Assembly: GCA_025060325.1 (NCBI GenBank) | Contig: JANXBW010000005.1 | Coordinates: 1 to 64,000 of the forward strand | Reading direction: 5' to 3' | Length of the DNA stretch: 64,000 nucleotides | Source: Thermoguttaceae bacterium | GTDB taxonomy: Bacteria > Planctomycetota > Planctomycetia > Pirellulales > Thermoguttaceae | In this document: piece by piece, positions 10,449-19,752 of the stretch | Layout: every line of letters starts with the position of its first letter | Numbering within the stretch: position 1 is the stretch's first letter | Position numbers and translations under genes: made by a program | The notes under the pieces: generated by a model | What the model was told of the DNA's origin: nothing | The model's database searches: none | What the model saw: only the letters and a program-made list of their open reading frames with translations

Positions 10449-10877
10449 AGGCTCTGACCCTAAACCACGGTGGAATTTGTCCTGCCTTTTGGCGGTAGTT
10501 TTGCCCGGAGGGGGTCTCCCCCTTGCCAAAACAGGGTCGGCCCGCGGGGTACACCTCCTTCGATTATAGTGGCGATAGCTAGGTCTGGCGTAATTTCAGT
10601 TTTCTTAAGAAGCCGGACGCGATTTGGCGAGGATGGGAGAACGGACGCCGGGCAAATCGTTGGGTTATTTGCAACCTTCGGTAACGTCTTGGGGTGTACT
10701 TGCCTAGCAAAAGAGAGTGGGGACGAACGGGGTGAACCAGGGCCGGGCAACTTCGAATTAGTAAACCGGAGGGGAGGCACGCTAGCTCTTTGCGGAAAAA
10801 CCTGTTTCCGCTCGAAGGGAATAACTCTGGGTGTTAAATACGGTGTGGAAGACCTTTGATTAGTTGGAGATTGAGCC
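10449..10877. promoter_or_regulatory. Divergent intergenic region
   Basis: Lies between the divergently transcribed PQQ/TPR gene and the HU-like gene, so it should hold both promoters. I could not defend particular -35/-10 boxes. A purine-rich TTGGAGA just before 10878 acts as the ribosome-binding site of the HU-like gene. Confidence 0.4.
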
Positions 10878-11210
10878 ATGGCAAAGGCGCAACCGACTAA
10901 AAAGGCGTTGACCAAATCTCAGCTAATTGCCAATTTGGCCGAGGCCACAGGGCTCACCAAGAAAGACATCGACGCCGTATTCAACGCATTGCAGGAGGAG
11001 ATTCGAAAGTGTTTGACCAAGGGCCCGGAAGTGTTTGTCCTGCCAGGTCTGTTAAAGATTGAAAAGAGGCGAATTCCGGCGCGGCCTGCCCGCAAGGGCG
11101 TCATGGTGATGGGGCAATTGCGGGATATTCCGGCAAAGCCTGCAACCACAAAGGTCCGCATCCGGGCGCTGAAAGCCCTTAAGGATATGGTGGCCCCGCC
11201 AAAGAAGTAA
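10878..11210 (+). CDS. HU/IHF-like DNA-binding protein
   Basis: A 110-residue basic protein of the bacterial histone-like (HU/IHF) family. The N-terminal helices carry the family pattern LTKSQLIANLAEATGL, followed by KKDIDAVFNALQEEI. The beta-arm region (about residues 50-95) is distinctive: PGLLKIEKRRIPARPARKG replaces the usual GFGTF-like segment and the arm is Pro/Ala/Lys-rich. The C-terminus ends in a lysine tail (PPKK). It probably bends or compacts DNA in the nucleoid. The start is supported by TTGGAGA upstream of the ATG. It is one of the few plus-strand genes in the first half of the window and stands alone. Confidence 0.9.
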   Translation: MAKAQPTKKALTKSQLIANLAEATGLTKKDIDAVFNALQEEIRKCLTKGPEVFVLPGLLKIEKRRIPARPARKGVMVMGQLRDIPAKPATTKVRIRALKALKDMVAPPKK

Positions 11211-11898
11211 TGACTTCGGTGAGCAAGCGGTTTTGCACGTGCTTAAAGTTGCGGGCCAGCTCGAAGCAAGAAGTCAATGGCCGGCTGGGGATCCATAAAA
11301 CGATATTTGAGGAGGGATTGGCCTGGGGTCAGTTAATACTGAACCGCAGAATCTCCGGATGCATGTTTAAGATACACATCGCCTCCGATGAGCTATGACC
11401 TGCTGGGCCGAAGCGATTGGCCCGCACAAGTTTCGTTAGCGCCTGGTATGAAAAAGGGGTCGTCCGGGATACGGTCGGCTGATCTGAACTACTCGGCGAG
11501 CTCGAGTCGGACCGGCTGTCCCACAGCGGCGACCGCTCGAGAATCTGATCTCTGCCAGGCCGGTAGCGGCCTGATTAGTATTTCGTCATTATCTTTTGTC
11601 GCCTCGTTTCGAAGCCCAATCCTGACAATCCGTCGCGTGCGTCCGCGTCCCGCCAACCCATACCATTCGGGCGTCTTGCCCTCGGCCTTTCGCCACCTTT
11701 GGTAAACCCTTCTGGGCGAGCGTTTCGTTTGCCCGTCCCCTGTTTTGCCGGCTTTGCGGGCTTGTGGACGGACTTTTCTTGCTCCGACCGTCAAATAGTA
11801 CACTCAGCACAGTTTGCGACGAAGCCCCGGTTGGCGGGAGCCGGCGCAAAAGGCCAGCTATGCTACGGTGTTTTTACCCTGTCTGGTGTGTCAGGTGA
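11211..11898. other. Intergenic stretch between convergent genes
   Basis: Lies between the HU-like gene and the minus-strand rhamnose mutarotase gene. Open frames on both strands overlap each other and show no domain or ribosome-binding site. No convincing terminator hairpin was found. Confidence 0.4.
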
Positions 11899-12447
11899 CT
11901 AATCGGTGTGGAAAACCTCTGGAATTGGTTTCCACCACTTGCCTTCCGGTGTCCCGGGCAGGCGGATTTGGCAGGGATCCGTCTCTTTCCACCAGCGCTG
12001 GGTTTCAGGATCTTCCGCCATCTTCTTCATGTCAGCCTCGTAGTCGGCGCCCACATACTCGTAGTAGGCAAAAAGGTACAACTTTCCGTCAAGCTCGGCG
12101 AGGAAGATCGAGTAATTGCGGATGTTGGATCGGCGAATCTGCTCAAGTACCCCGGGCCAGGTGTTCTTGTGAAGCTCGATGTAGTAGTCTTTTTTCTCCG
12201 GACGAAGCCCGATGACGGCTCCAAATCGCTGGACTTTGTTTTGGGCGGGGGAGCCGCTGGCAACACCCTGCTGCAGATCACCGGCACCCTGGGCCGTAGC
12301 AGCAAAAAGGACTGTCGCCCGGCCGAGAGGCGCTCCTTCTGCCGGTAGAGCACCTGCCCACCACAAATTCCACAATAGAGCCAGGCCTGCGCAAGCCAGA
12401 ATGCCACCAGCGGTGATTGCGATCCAGTACGATGTTGACAAACTCAT
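11899..12447 (-). CDS. Membrane-anchored L-rhamnose mutarotase-like protein
   Basis: A 182-residue protein. Residues 8-30 form a hydrophobic anchor or signal, then about 40 linker residues lead to a RhaM-type domain (about 73-180). Aligned from memory with E. coli RhaM, the motifs are YYIELHKNTWPGV (catalytic Tyr and His93), NYSIFLAE, QRWWKETDP (paired Trp) and a C-terminal EVF. RhaM interconverts alpha and beta L-rhamnose and is normally a soluble cytoplasmic protein of about 104 residues, so the N-terminal extension implies an envelope location. It sits 134 bases downstream of the UnbV lipoprotein gene on the same strand. The true substrate may be another pyranose. The fold assignment is firm; the physiological role is not. 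Confidence 0.88.
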   Translation of the reverse strand: MSLSTSYWIAITAGGILACAGLALLWNLWWAGALPAEGAPLGRATVLFAATAQGAGDLQQGVASGSPAQNKVQRFGAVIGLRPEKKDYYIELHKNTWPGVLEQIRRSNIRNYSIFLAELDGKLYLFAYYEYVGADYEADMKKMAEDPETQRWWKETDPCQIRLPGTPEGKWWKPIPEVFHTD

Positions 12448-12581
12448 GGTTTACTTCCCTCCCAAGTTGGGATTGTCAACAGTTAAGCAATTGTTTCACG
12501 AAGAAGCGATGTTACTTTCGCCAGTGCTGCTGCCACAAGGTCTTGGCCGGCTGAGTGAGTTGCCGACCGGACGATGGCTTG

Positions 12582-15500
12582 TTACCGAAGATCGCCAACA
12601 CGTCGAGTATTATACCGCTCATGGAGGAGCTTAATTTGTGGAGTAAAGGGATAGCTTTCTTCCGGCCCATAAGGGTAGCGACTCATTTGATGGAAGGGCA
12701 GCGGGGCGACCGTCTGACCGTAAGCCGTGTGCCAGTCCATATCCTTGCAGAAGGAAACTGTTTTCAAAACGAATGAGCGGGCATGCCCAGGGGATGACGA
12801 GTTTTCCACCGGGACTTCAAAGGTGACAGTTAATTCTTCCCCGGGACCCATGATGACAAAGCAGTTATCTTGCTCGGCAACAAGGGGCGTCACCTCGCCA
12901 AATTGGGTATAAAAGCCAGCAGGCCTTTTCCAAGTGGCCGTTTTATCAACATTGCTATAATCATAGAGGTTTGGTTTTCTGCCTTCCGGGGAATACTCCC
13001 GGGGAAATCCATAAAAGCTAAGGTGTGCTGAGCTCGGCCTCAACTGCCGAATGGCAACCTGCCGCTGCAGCTCCGCCTCGGCGATGCCTAATGCAAACCG
13101 GTCCCAGTGAATCTCCATATTTGTCTCGATCCTGAACTTCCTGTCCCCGGGCTTAAGGAGTCCGGTTAGCTCAAGAAGCATGGCATGGTTTATGCCTGCT
13201 GGATAGCCCGCCTCCTTCACAAGGCACACCCAATTGTCCTCTCGCCAAACGTAGACGGATGGGGCACGAAGCCTCAGCCCGGCTTGAGCCGCAGCAAAAT
13301 TAGTGGACGAATAAGCGTAGTTGACCCAACCCTGGCCAATCAAAAAGATGCGATCCCGGGGACCAACTGCTTGACTCTCAACATCGAACTCAAGGTCCAC
13401 AAAGTGGTCTTTTGCATAGCCGGCGAACCGGGGGTCAATAGTGGGTGGCCCCACGTCTTTCCGGTCGAGCTGCTTGAGATCCTCAGTGATGTCTTTCCCG
13501 AGGCTATCGCGTGCTCGGCTTACGGGAATTTCCTGCCTAAAGCACAGTACTTCCGCCGGTGGGGGAGCGATACCCACAGCCATGATCTCATGGGGATAAA
13601 CGCGGGTGCCGACGGGGTGTTCTATCATCCATAGTTTCAAATCGTCGACATACACCACCTCTTCTAATGGCTCCAGAATTTTAACAACATATTGTCCGTC
13701 CCGTGGTCCCAGTTGAGGAATTGGCACAAGTTCCACCGGCTGAGGCTGGGCATAAACTCCCGGTGCAATCCAGTACCCAAGGCCACCTTTTCCGCCAAAA
13801 TCGCTGACAAAGGCAAAGTGGTGGCCGGTCCAAGCAAAAAGGTGTGGACAAGAGCTAATTTTCCGCTGAAGTTCCGTCAACGTGAGAAGCTGATTACCCG
13901 GTACTTCTAATTCCGCTTGTAACACCCCGTCCGGCCAAATCACTCTTAGCCAATCTACCTGTTGATTTTTTTCCAAGCCGGCGTGAACTCGAAGCGGACA
14001 GCTTGCGGCGGGACCAGCCGGCGCCGCATAGCTGTATTGTTGCCAGATGGCGCCCGCTTTCACTTCTAGCCGCGCTCCAATGGGCGATCCACTTGAGCGA
14101 GTCTTTTGGTCTTCTCCTTGAGTACCGACTAGTTCCACTTGAATCCAATTACGGCCGGTAGGTTGACCCCACACAATGCTTATGGGTTTTCCGGGAGGGG
14201 CAAAGGCAAGGTCGATCGCTCCATCGTTGTCGAAATCGGCGGCAATTCCAGTTGTCGGTCCTGGCCACCTGAGCGCACAGAGGATGTTCCCCGGGGCAAG
14301 TTCGTCAAGGTCGAGGAAGCGTTTCTCGGGCCAGAGGTTGATGAAAATCTTCGGGCGAGTTCCTTGGCCAATTTCCGCATCCGGTAGGAAAAGATCCAAA
14401 TCACCATCGTTGTCCACGTCAACACACTGCCCGCCACTACTGCGAAGACCGGAAAACGGATATACCGCTTGGTCTGCCAGGGCGAATTGCCAGTATTCTC
14501 CGTTGACAAATACCCCGATGCCTTGGTTGTGGAAGGCGATTACATCGGGTAGTTGATTCTTGTCAATATCGGCCATTGTGGCCGACCGACAAGCTACCGG
14601 TGCGAAACCACAGCCTTTACCGTCAACCAGCCGACTTGCCCCAACTCTGTCATTAATGACAACTGCAGGATGCGCTTCTTGAGCGCAGAAGGCAATGGCG
14701 TCCAGATCGCGGTCCCCGTCAAAGTCTTCCCAAAGGAAGCCCCCAACTCCCTGCTTCATTGAGGGAAGCCCTAATGCATGGGAAGCAATTTCGTAGGTCC
14801 CGTCTCGACGATTAATCGCTACTACCGGTTCGGCCGAATCTACTGCCGGCTCGGGTGGGATTGATCCTTTTGGGGCGACATAGGCCACCAGGTCCAAATC
14901 GCCATCGGCATCAATGTCTACAAGCCGGGCCAAAACGACGACAAGCTCGGCCGACGAAAGGGCGGGCAAGGCTACTTGCTCGAATGTTCCCTTACCGTTG
15001 TTACGCAAAAGGACGCCGAGCCCCTTGCCTGCCACCCACAAGTCAAGATGGCCGTCGTTGTCGACGTCACCGGGGCAAAGTTGCGTAGCGGGTGTGTCGC
15101 AAACTGGCTCTAGCCGAAAAAGGCGTTTTCCCTCATTGACGCAGAGTACGACTTTTGCGTTCACCCCCCCTGTACATAAATCAAGAAGCCCGTCTTTATT
15201 CCAGTCGCCGACTGCCAGGGGCGGAAGGCTAACCGGCACGCCACCCACTTCGTAGCGGCCGGTTGCCTCAGACACCTCGGTGAGCTCAGGTTCAAAAACC
15301 GGCACGGCTTGGGGGCCGGACAGGCGCCGCTCTACCGGCAAACTGTCCGGTCCGAGGGCGAAGTAATATTTCCCGGCCGAACCGTAAACCTTTCGCACGG
15401 TGAACGAACCGCCGGCAAGCTCCGCCGCGTTGAGCTGTTTAAACCGCGCAAAGAGCGGCTTGGCTTTATCAAGCTGGCGCGACCGCTGGTATTGCATAGC

Positions 15501-16202
15501 CAGCCGATAAATGCCCGAGACAAAGCCGGGGTCCCGTTCAACCAATTTCTCGAGAAGTTGTGTGCCTTCTCCGTCTTTGCCAACGGCCAGAAGTGCCTCG
15601 GCATATTTATAAGTCACGCTCGGTTCCTGAGGATCTGCCTCGTAAACAAGGCGAAAACACTCTAAGGCCTTTTCGTGATCGCCTAGGTGCTCGTAAAGAA
15701 GGCCTAAACAGAACCGAGCATGCAGGTGGTTGGGATTTTTCTCTAAGATCTCCAAGAAAAGATCGCGAGCCTGTGCGAGGTAATCCTCGGCACCTTTACT
15801 TTCCTGAAGATTCAAATACGCTAAAGCCAGGTTAAACTTCGCAGCGGTCCATGTCGGGAATTTGTCGACGACTTGCCGCAGGATCTCCGCCGCCTCGCCA
15901 TAACGGTATTGTTCTAATAGCGCGGTGCCCCGATTGAAAAGCGCGATCGCCTCTAGCGTGGCAGGTTCTAGTTGTTGAGGCCCGCCCGGCGAGGGGCGAG
16001 CCGCTTGATTCCCCGGGGTTTGAACGGCCTTACTTTCGCTAGCTACTTGGCCGGTTATGCCAGGAGTCGCACTTGGCTGCGATTGTTGACAACCACTAAG
16101 GGCGAAAACAAAAGCCGTTACCAAAAACGCTACGGTCGGTTTTGTCCAACGGGGGGAACTAAGGTAGACAATCCCATGAGGCCTGCAGCTTTCGAAGTCC
16201 AT
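12582..16202 (-). CDS. TPR / FG-GAP repeat / ASPIC-UnbV lipoprotein
   Basis: About 1206 residues from the ATG at 16202, preceded by AAAGGA; an upstream in-frame start at 16322 lacks this. The N-terminus is a lipoprotein signal with lipobox LSGC (Cys38). TPR repeats follow (about 80-260), then FG-GAP/VCBS propeller repeats with calcium-loop motifs such as DWNKDGLLDL, DVDNDGHLDL and DFDNDGAIDL (about 310-690). An ASPIC/UnbV domain (about 690-790) contains IGARLEV and WPDGV. The last roughly 400 residues, beginning near HLFAWTGHHFAFVSDF, are a conserved-looking but unassigned region. The protein is probably surface- or periplasm-facing and binds calcium and perhaps glycans. It precedes the rhamnose mutarotase gene on the same strand and follows the kinase gene by 193 bases. 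Confidence 0.9.
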   Translation of the reverse strand: MDFESCRPHGIVYLSSPRWTKPTVAFLVTAFVFALSGCQQSQPSATPGITGQVASESKAVQTPGNQAARPSPGGPQQLEPATLEAIALFNRGTALLEQYRYGEAAEILRQVVDKFPTWTAAKFNLALAYLNLQESKGAEDYLAQARDLFLEILEKNPNHLHARFCLGLLYEHLGDHEKALECFRLVYEADPQEPSVTYKYAEALLAVGKDGEGTQLLEKLVERDPGFVSGIYRLAMQYQRSRQLDKAKPLFARFKQLNAAELAGGSFTVRKVYGSAGKYYFALGPDSLPVERRLSGPQAVPVFEPELTEVSEATGRYEVGGVPVSLPPLAVGDWNKDGLLDLCTGGVNAKVVLCVNEGKRLFRLEPVCDTPATQLCPGDVDNDGHLDLWVAGKGLGVLLRNNGKGTFEQVALPALSSAELVVVLARLVDIDADGDLDLVAYVAPKGSIPPEPAVDSAEPVVAINRRDGTYEIASHALGLPSMKQGVGGFLWEDFDGDRDLDAIAFCAQEAHPAVVINDRVGASRLVDGKGCGFAPVACRSATMADIDKNQLPDVIAFHNQGIGVFVNGEYWQFALADQAVYPFSGLRSSGGQCVDVDNDGDLDLFLPDAEIGQGTRPKIFINLWPEKRFLDLDELAPGNILCALRWPGPTTGIAADFDNDGAIDLAFAPPGKPISIVWGQPTGRNWIQVELVGTQGEDQKTRSSGSPIGARLEVKAGAIWQQYSYAAPAGPAASCPLRVHAGLEKNQQVDWLRVIWPDGVLQAELEVPGNQLLTLTELQRKISSCPHLFAWTGHHFAFVSDFGGKGGLGYWIAPGVYAQPQPVELVPIPQLGPRDGQYVVKILEPLEEVVYVDDLKLWMIEHPVGTRVYPHEIMAVGIAPPPAEVLCFRQEIPVSRARDSLGKDITEDLKQLDRKDVGPPTIDPRFAGYAKDHFVDLEFDVESQAVGPRDRIFLIGQGWVNYAYSSTNFAAAQAGLRLRAPSVYVWREDNWVCLVKEAGYPAGINHAMLLELTGLLKPGDRKFRIETNMEIHWDRFALGIAEAELQRQVAIRQLRPSSAHLSFYGFPREYSPEGRKPNLYDYSNVDKTATWKRPAGFYTQFGEVTPLVAEQDNCFVIMGPGEELTVTFEVPVENSSSPGHARSFVLKTVSFCKDMDWHTAYGQTVAPLPFHQMSRYPYGPEESYPFTPQIKLLHERYNTRRVGDLR

Positions 16203-16395
16203 CTGCACCGATCCTTTCCAAAGACCTCCCGGACCAGAGGTGCTTTTGAGGCGTAAGCTTGGATTTTCGAGACCTAGGAAGGGCGCCTTAAGATTGCCCC
16301 TTTCGCCGCTATCCTCGCGCAAAGTTCAAACCGGAACAACGAGATTTTAGAGCCGAAGTCCCTTCGTTAACAGCCCTGGTGGCCCCTTTTCGCCT

Positions 16396-19300
16396 TCATT
16401 CATCATCCAAGCCGGCCAGAATTCGATCAATCCACGTCTCGTACGGGAAAGAGGCGTAGTGGCGCAGCTGGCGCTTCTCCACGCGGAGCTGGGGGAGGCT
16501 CAAGGGATCTGCAGAGGCCATTTGTTCATCAAACCGCTTGAGGACGGCCCGAGCTTCTTCCCGACCCCGTTGATAAGCTTGATGAAGACTGGGGCCACAC
16601 TGCGCCATTTGAGCATCCACCTTGCTAAGCACTGATTCAAGATCCTCCAGGCTGCCTGCATACTCACGAAGTCGGCCACACCAATTGGCGATTTCTGTCA
16701 GGAAAGGATCGGCACTTCCTACGGTTGAAGCGGTTTTCGCCAATAAGGAGCCTAACTCCATGAGCGGCCCAACTGCACCGGAGGGATTGCGCCTGTCCAG
16801 TTCAAGCCAAACAAAAGCCTGGGGGACGACAAGCAGCTCCGGACGTTGAACACGCAACTGGGCCAATATACTTGCTGCCTCGTCTCTCTCCCGGCTGCGA
16901 AGGAGGAGCAAAGCATAGATTAAATGCGGCTCCGGTTCATTTTTTGCCAACAAGACAGCGGCGTCGTATTCCTGTTTGGCCGACTTGAGGTCTGGCTTTT
17001 CTTGGCGAAGGTAGCCAGTTAGACGGCGAATAGAGTCTTTCGCCGGTTGAGTCAGGCGAGGCGGGCGGTTGTCCGGCAGGAATAGTTTCGGGTTCTGAAG
17101 ACCGCCCAGCGCTTTGGCCGCTGCGGCTACCCGCTGCTGGAGGAAGGCGAACAATTCCGGCACATTGATCCGGCCGTCGCGGTTGCCGTCGGCCTCGCCG
17201 GCATACCCCTGGGCCAGTTCCCGGCCGAAAAGCCCAATCTGCGCCGCCGCATCGAAAAGACCCCTCTCGCCTGGACTACAGTTTGTAATAACCGTAACCG
17301 TTCTCATTGGAAGGCGACGGCCGGGCGGACTGAGTCGCTGAACCAATTCTGCTGATGAAGGTTGGCTGACCAAATCTGCCCCTTTGCCCTGGTGACACAC
17401 GTCAAGAAGCAGGAGCTTTTGGCTTCCGTCGCAACTTTCAAGTTGGGCGACCAACCATTTTAGCTCGATTCCGGTTTCGGCCATCTTCATGTAGTGGAAG
17501 TCGCGGGCCGCCACATACGGTATTCCTGCCTCGTCAACGTATGCGTTGCTGAGAACATAAACAATAAGTTCCTGGGTTTGCTTGATGAGCGAGGGGAGCT
17601 GCTTGAAGGCTTCTTCAATTTGAAAGCGGGTGGGATTGACAAGTTTGATCAGGTTGCTCGCTGGTACGCGATACCGACGCTGTAAACGGTCTTCGAGTTG
17701 AGCAACATTATTGAGCGCAAAAGGAAGCGAGCTGAGTGCCGGATCATCGAACGTCGCTACGGCGATCAGGACGGCCCAGCGTGAGGGGTCGGGAGGCCGG
17801 CGGACGTCAAGCGACATGGCTGGCGGCGTGGCGGCGGCTAAGTCGTCGAACCTTACAGTCGCCTGATCACCTATTCGCAAGTCGGCAACTGTCGCTTGTT
17901 CCCCCTCGAGGGTTATCGAAGTCCGGTTCTCCACCCGAAATGTGTTGGCCAGGGCGTGTTCCTGAAGTGCCACAATCCCCCGGGCATAGTCGACCGTAGC
18001 AATTGTTCCCTGCACTTGAAACACACGGTAGGCTTCGACACGGCGAATTTCCGTATCAAACTCAACGGTCACCTTGTCGTCCGGCGCCAGGTCCCCCGGG
18101 CCCAGCTGCTTCCCTGAAAGCTGGGACTGTCCGTTAAGAAGAACAACACAGCCTGCTCCCCACGAGGCAGAAATCTGCTTCCGATCGTTGCCGGTTTCCT
18201 GCCACACCAGCCGCTTTGCCTGCGGATCTACTAACCGGACGAGTCCTTCGGAGCGAATCAGCCTGATGGCCCGGACGGTTCGGCCGTGCCAGCCGACCTC
18301 GTCAGGTACGGCCTCTGCTTCCACCTTGTCACCCACTCGGAGCAATTGCCAAGCAGGGCGGTCGGTGCTTACTAGCTCTTCGTTGTTGAGGAAAACCTTG
18401 GTCTTATCGGAAGCGAGAATCGTCAACGGATCTTTGGAGCCGTCCACAGCCAATGTGAGCTGCTGCTTTTCCCCATCAATTTGGGTGATGGAACCCATGA
18501 ATGTCTGCGGCCGGAAGGCTGTCACCCTTCGTGCCACCCGACCCTGTTGATCAGTTATTTGCTCCACTTTAACGCGGTCGCCCTCTCGCAACTGCCGAAG
18601 AGAGACCGCTTGGCCATTCAAGATGAATTCGTCGCCCTGGGTCACGCGGATGTCGATAATCTTCGGGGCGTCTTCCCGGAGAATCTCCAAACGCCGGTCA
18701 CCAGCGTCCACGACGCGAATGATACCCCAGACAGGAGGGGCCGGCTGCGGAGGCGGTGCAGTTTCCGGCCAGAGGAGCCAGATCGAAGCCGCTATTGCCA
18801 CGATGACGGCTATTCCAGCCAAAATGCGCTGCCACACGGCTGGCTTTTTCGGTGATGCAAGCGGGGTAGCGGGTTGAACGACCCGAGGCGGCGGCATCCC
18901 CGGCCCGCCAAGGGCCAAATGACTCAGGGCCTCCTCCGCCGACGCAAACCGTCGTGCTTGCTCCTTTTGCACTAGGCCATCGATGACCCGGGCGACATCG
19001 GCCGGCACGCCCTGAAGAACCCGACCAACCGGAGGCAGTCTCAAGTCCGGGGCGGCATGCCACATTAGCCAGGCCATTTGCTGGTCCCGGCCGAATGTAC
19101 TAAGTCCCGGAAAAAGATCCATGAAGCGCTCGCCGCAGAGAAGCTCATATGCCGTAAAGCCGAGCGAATAAAGGTCACTTGCCGCACCAACCTCTCCAAA
19201 CTGCGGGGCGATAACCTCTGGAGCGGTGTACTTCGTCGTGCCCTTCAGCAGGCTTCCATCCTTCCCGGTAGCCCGGCGCGCTAGGCCGAAGTCCCCCAGC

Positions 19301-19713
19301 TTTATCCGACCGTCTCGGTCGACCAGGATATTACTAGGCTTAATGTCGCCGTGGATGATCCCTTGAGCATGAAGAAAGCGGAGCGCATCCAGGCAACTGG
19401 CCAGGATGGTTCGCACCAAGTCGACGTCCAGCGGCTGACCTTGAGAAAGATCGCGCACACTGCCCTGCATAAGTTCCATAATGAGCCAGCCCTTTGGCCT
19501 AACCACATCAAAGATCGTTATGATGTGGGGGTGCTGGAGACTGGCCAACATCTGGGCTTCGCGCCAAAATCGCTCCAGCTGCCGCGGATCGGCCAAATAC
19601 TGGCTGTGGATCTGTTTTATGGCGACCTCGCGCAACAGCTCGCGATCCCGTGCCCGATAGATGATGGCGAAGTCGCCAACGGCAATCTGGGCGAGAATTT
19701 CGTACCGCTCCAA
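16396..19713 (-). CDS. Membrane Ser/Thr kinase fused to a caspase-like domain
   Basis: A 1105-residue protein. Residues 1-265 are a Hanks-type kinase with K33, E52, D123, K125, N128, DFG (141-143) and APE (165-167). The catalytic loop reads HGDIKPSN (non-RD), and the Gly-rich loop keeps only G13, with Ala11 and Ala16 in place of the other two glycines. A transmembrane helix lies at about 295-315. Outside it are about four short beta repeats (325-625) resembling DUF5666/OB-like barrels, each with an L-x-x-GD-x-V signature. A peptidase C14 caspase-like domain follows (about 645-835). It keeps the Cys motif DVCHQG (Cys773), but the SGHG motif is replaced by SNAY (722-725), so the catalytic His is missing. 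An EF-hand-like loop DGNRDGRINVPEL (842-854) and a helical TPR-like tail end the protein. The zinc-ribbon gene lies 39 bases upstream. Confidence 0.92.
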   Translation of the reverse strand: MERYEILAQIAVGDFAIIYRARDRELLREVAIKQIHSQYLADPRQLERFWREAQMLASLQHPHIITIFDVVRPKGWLIMELMQGSVRDLSQGQPLDVDLVRTILASCLDALRFLHAQGIIHGDIKPSNILVDRDGRIKLGDFGLARRATGKDGSLLKGTTKYTAPEVIAPQFGEVGAASDLYSLGFTAYELLCGERFMDLFPGLSTFGRDQQMAWLMWHAAPDLRLPPVGRVLQGVPADVARVIDGLVQKEQARRFASAEEALSHLALGGPGMPPPRVVQPATPLASPKKPAVWQRILAGIAVIVAIAASIWLLWPETAPPPQPAPPVWGIIRVVDAGDRRLEILREDAPKIIDIRVTQGDEFILNGQAVSLRQLREGDRVKVEQITDQQGRVARRVTAFRPQTFMGSITQIDGEKQQLTLAVDGSKDPLTILASDKTKVFLNNEELVSTDRPAWQLLRVGDKVEAEAVPDEVGWHGRTVRAIRLIRSEGLVRLVDPQAKRLVWQETGNDRKQISASWGAGCVVLLNGQSQLSGKQLGPGDLAPDDKVTVEFDTEIRRVEAYRVFQVQGTIATVDYARGIVALQEHALANTFRVENRTSITLEGEQATVADLRIGDQATVRFDDLAAATPPAMSLDVRRPPDPSRWAVLIAVATFDDPALSSLPFALNNVAQLEDRLQRRYRVPASNLIKLVNPTRFQIEEAFKQLPSLIKQTQELIVYVLSNAYVDEAGIPYVAARDFHYMKMAETGIELKWLVAQLESCDGSQKLLLLDVCHQGKGADLVSQPSSAELVQRLSPPGRRLPMRTVTVITNCSPGERGLFDAAAQIGLFGRELAQGYAGEADGNRDGRINVPELFAFLQQRVAAAAKALGGLQNPKLFLPDNRPPRLTQPAKDSIRRLTGYLRQEKPDLKSAKQEYDAAVLLAKNEPEPHLIYALLLLRSRERDEAASILAQLRVQRPELLVVPQAFVWLELDRRNPSGAVGPLMELGSLLAKTASTVGSADPFLTEIANWCGRLREYAGSLEDLESVLSKVDAQMAQCGPSLHQAYQRGREEARAVLKRFDEQMASADPLSLPQLRVEKRQLRHYASFPYETWIDRILAGLDDE

Positions 19714-19752
19714 GTCTACGCTCCCTTCCGTTGCCGATGCGCCCTGCCCACC

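Noticed and set aside
11489-11803. A 104-codon minus-strand frame downstream of the rhamnose mutarotase gene
   Set aside because: No domain, signal peptide or ribosome-binding site, and overlapping frames on both strands are equally open.
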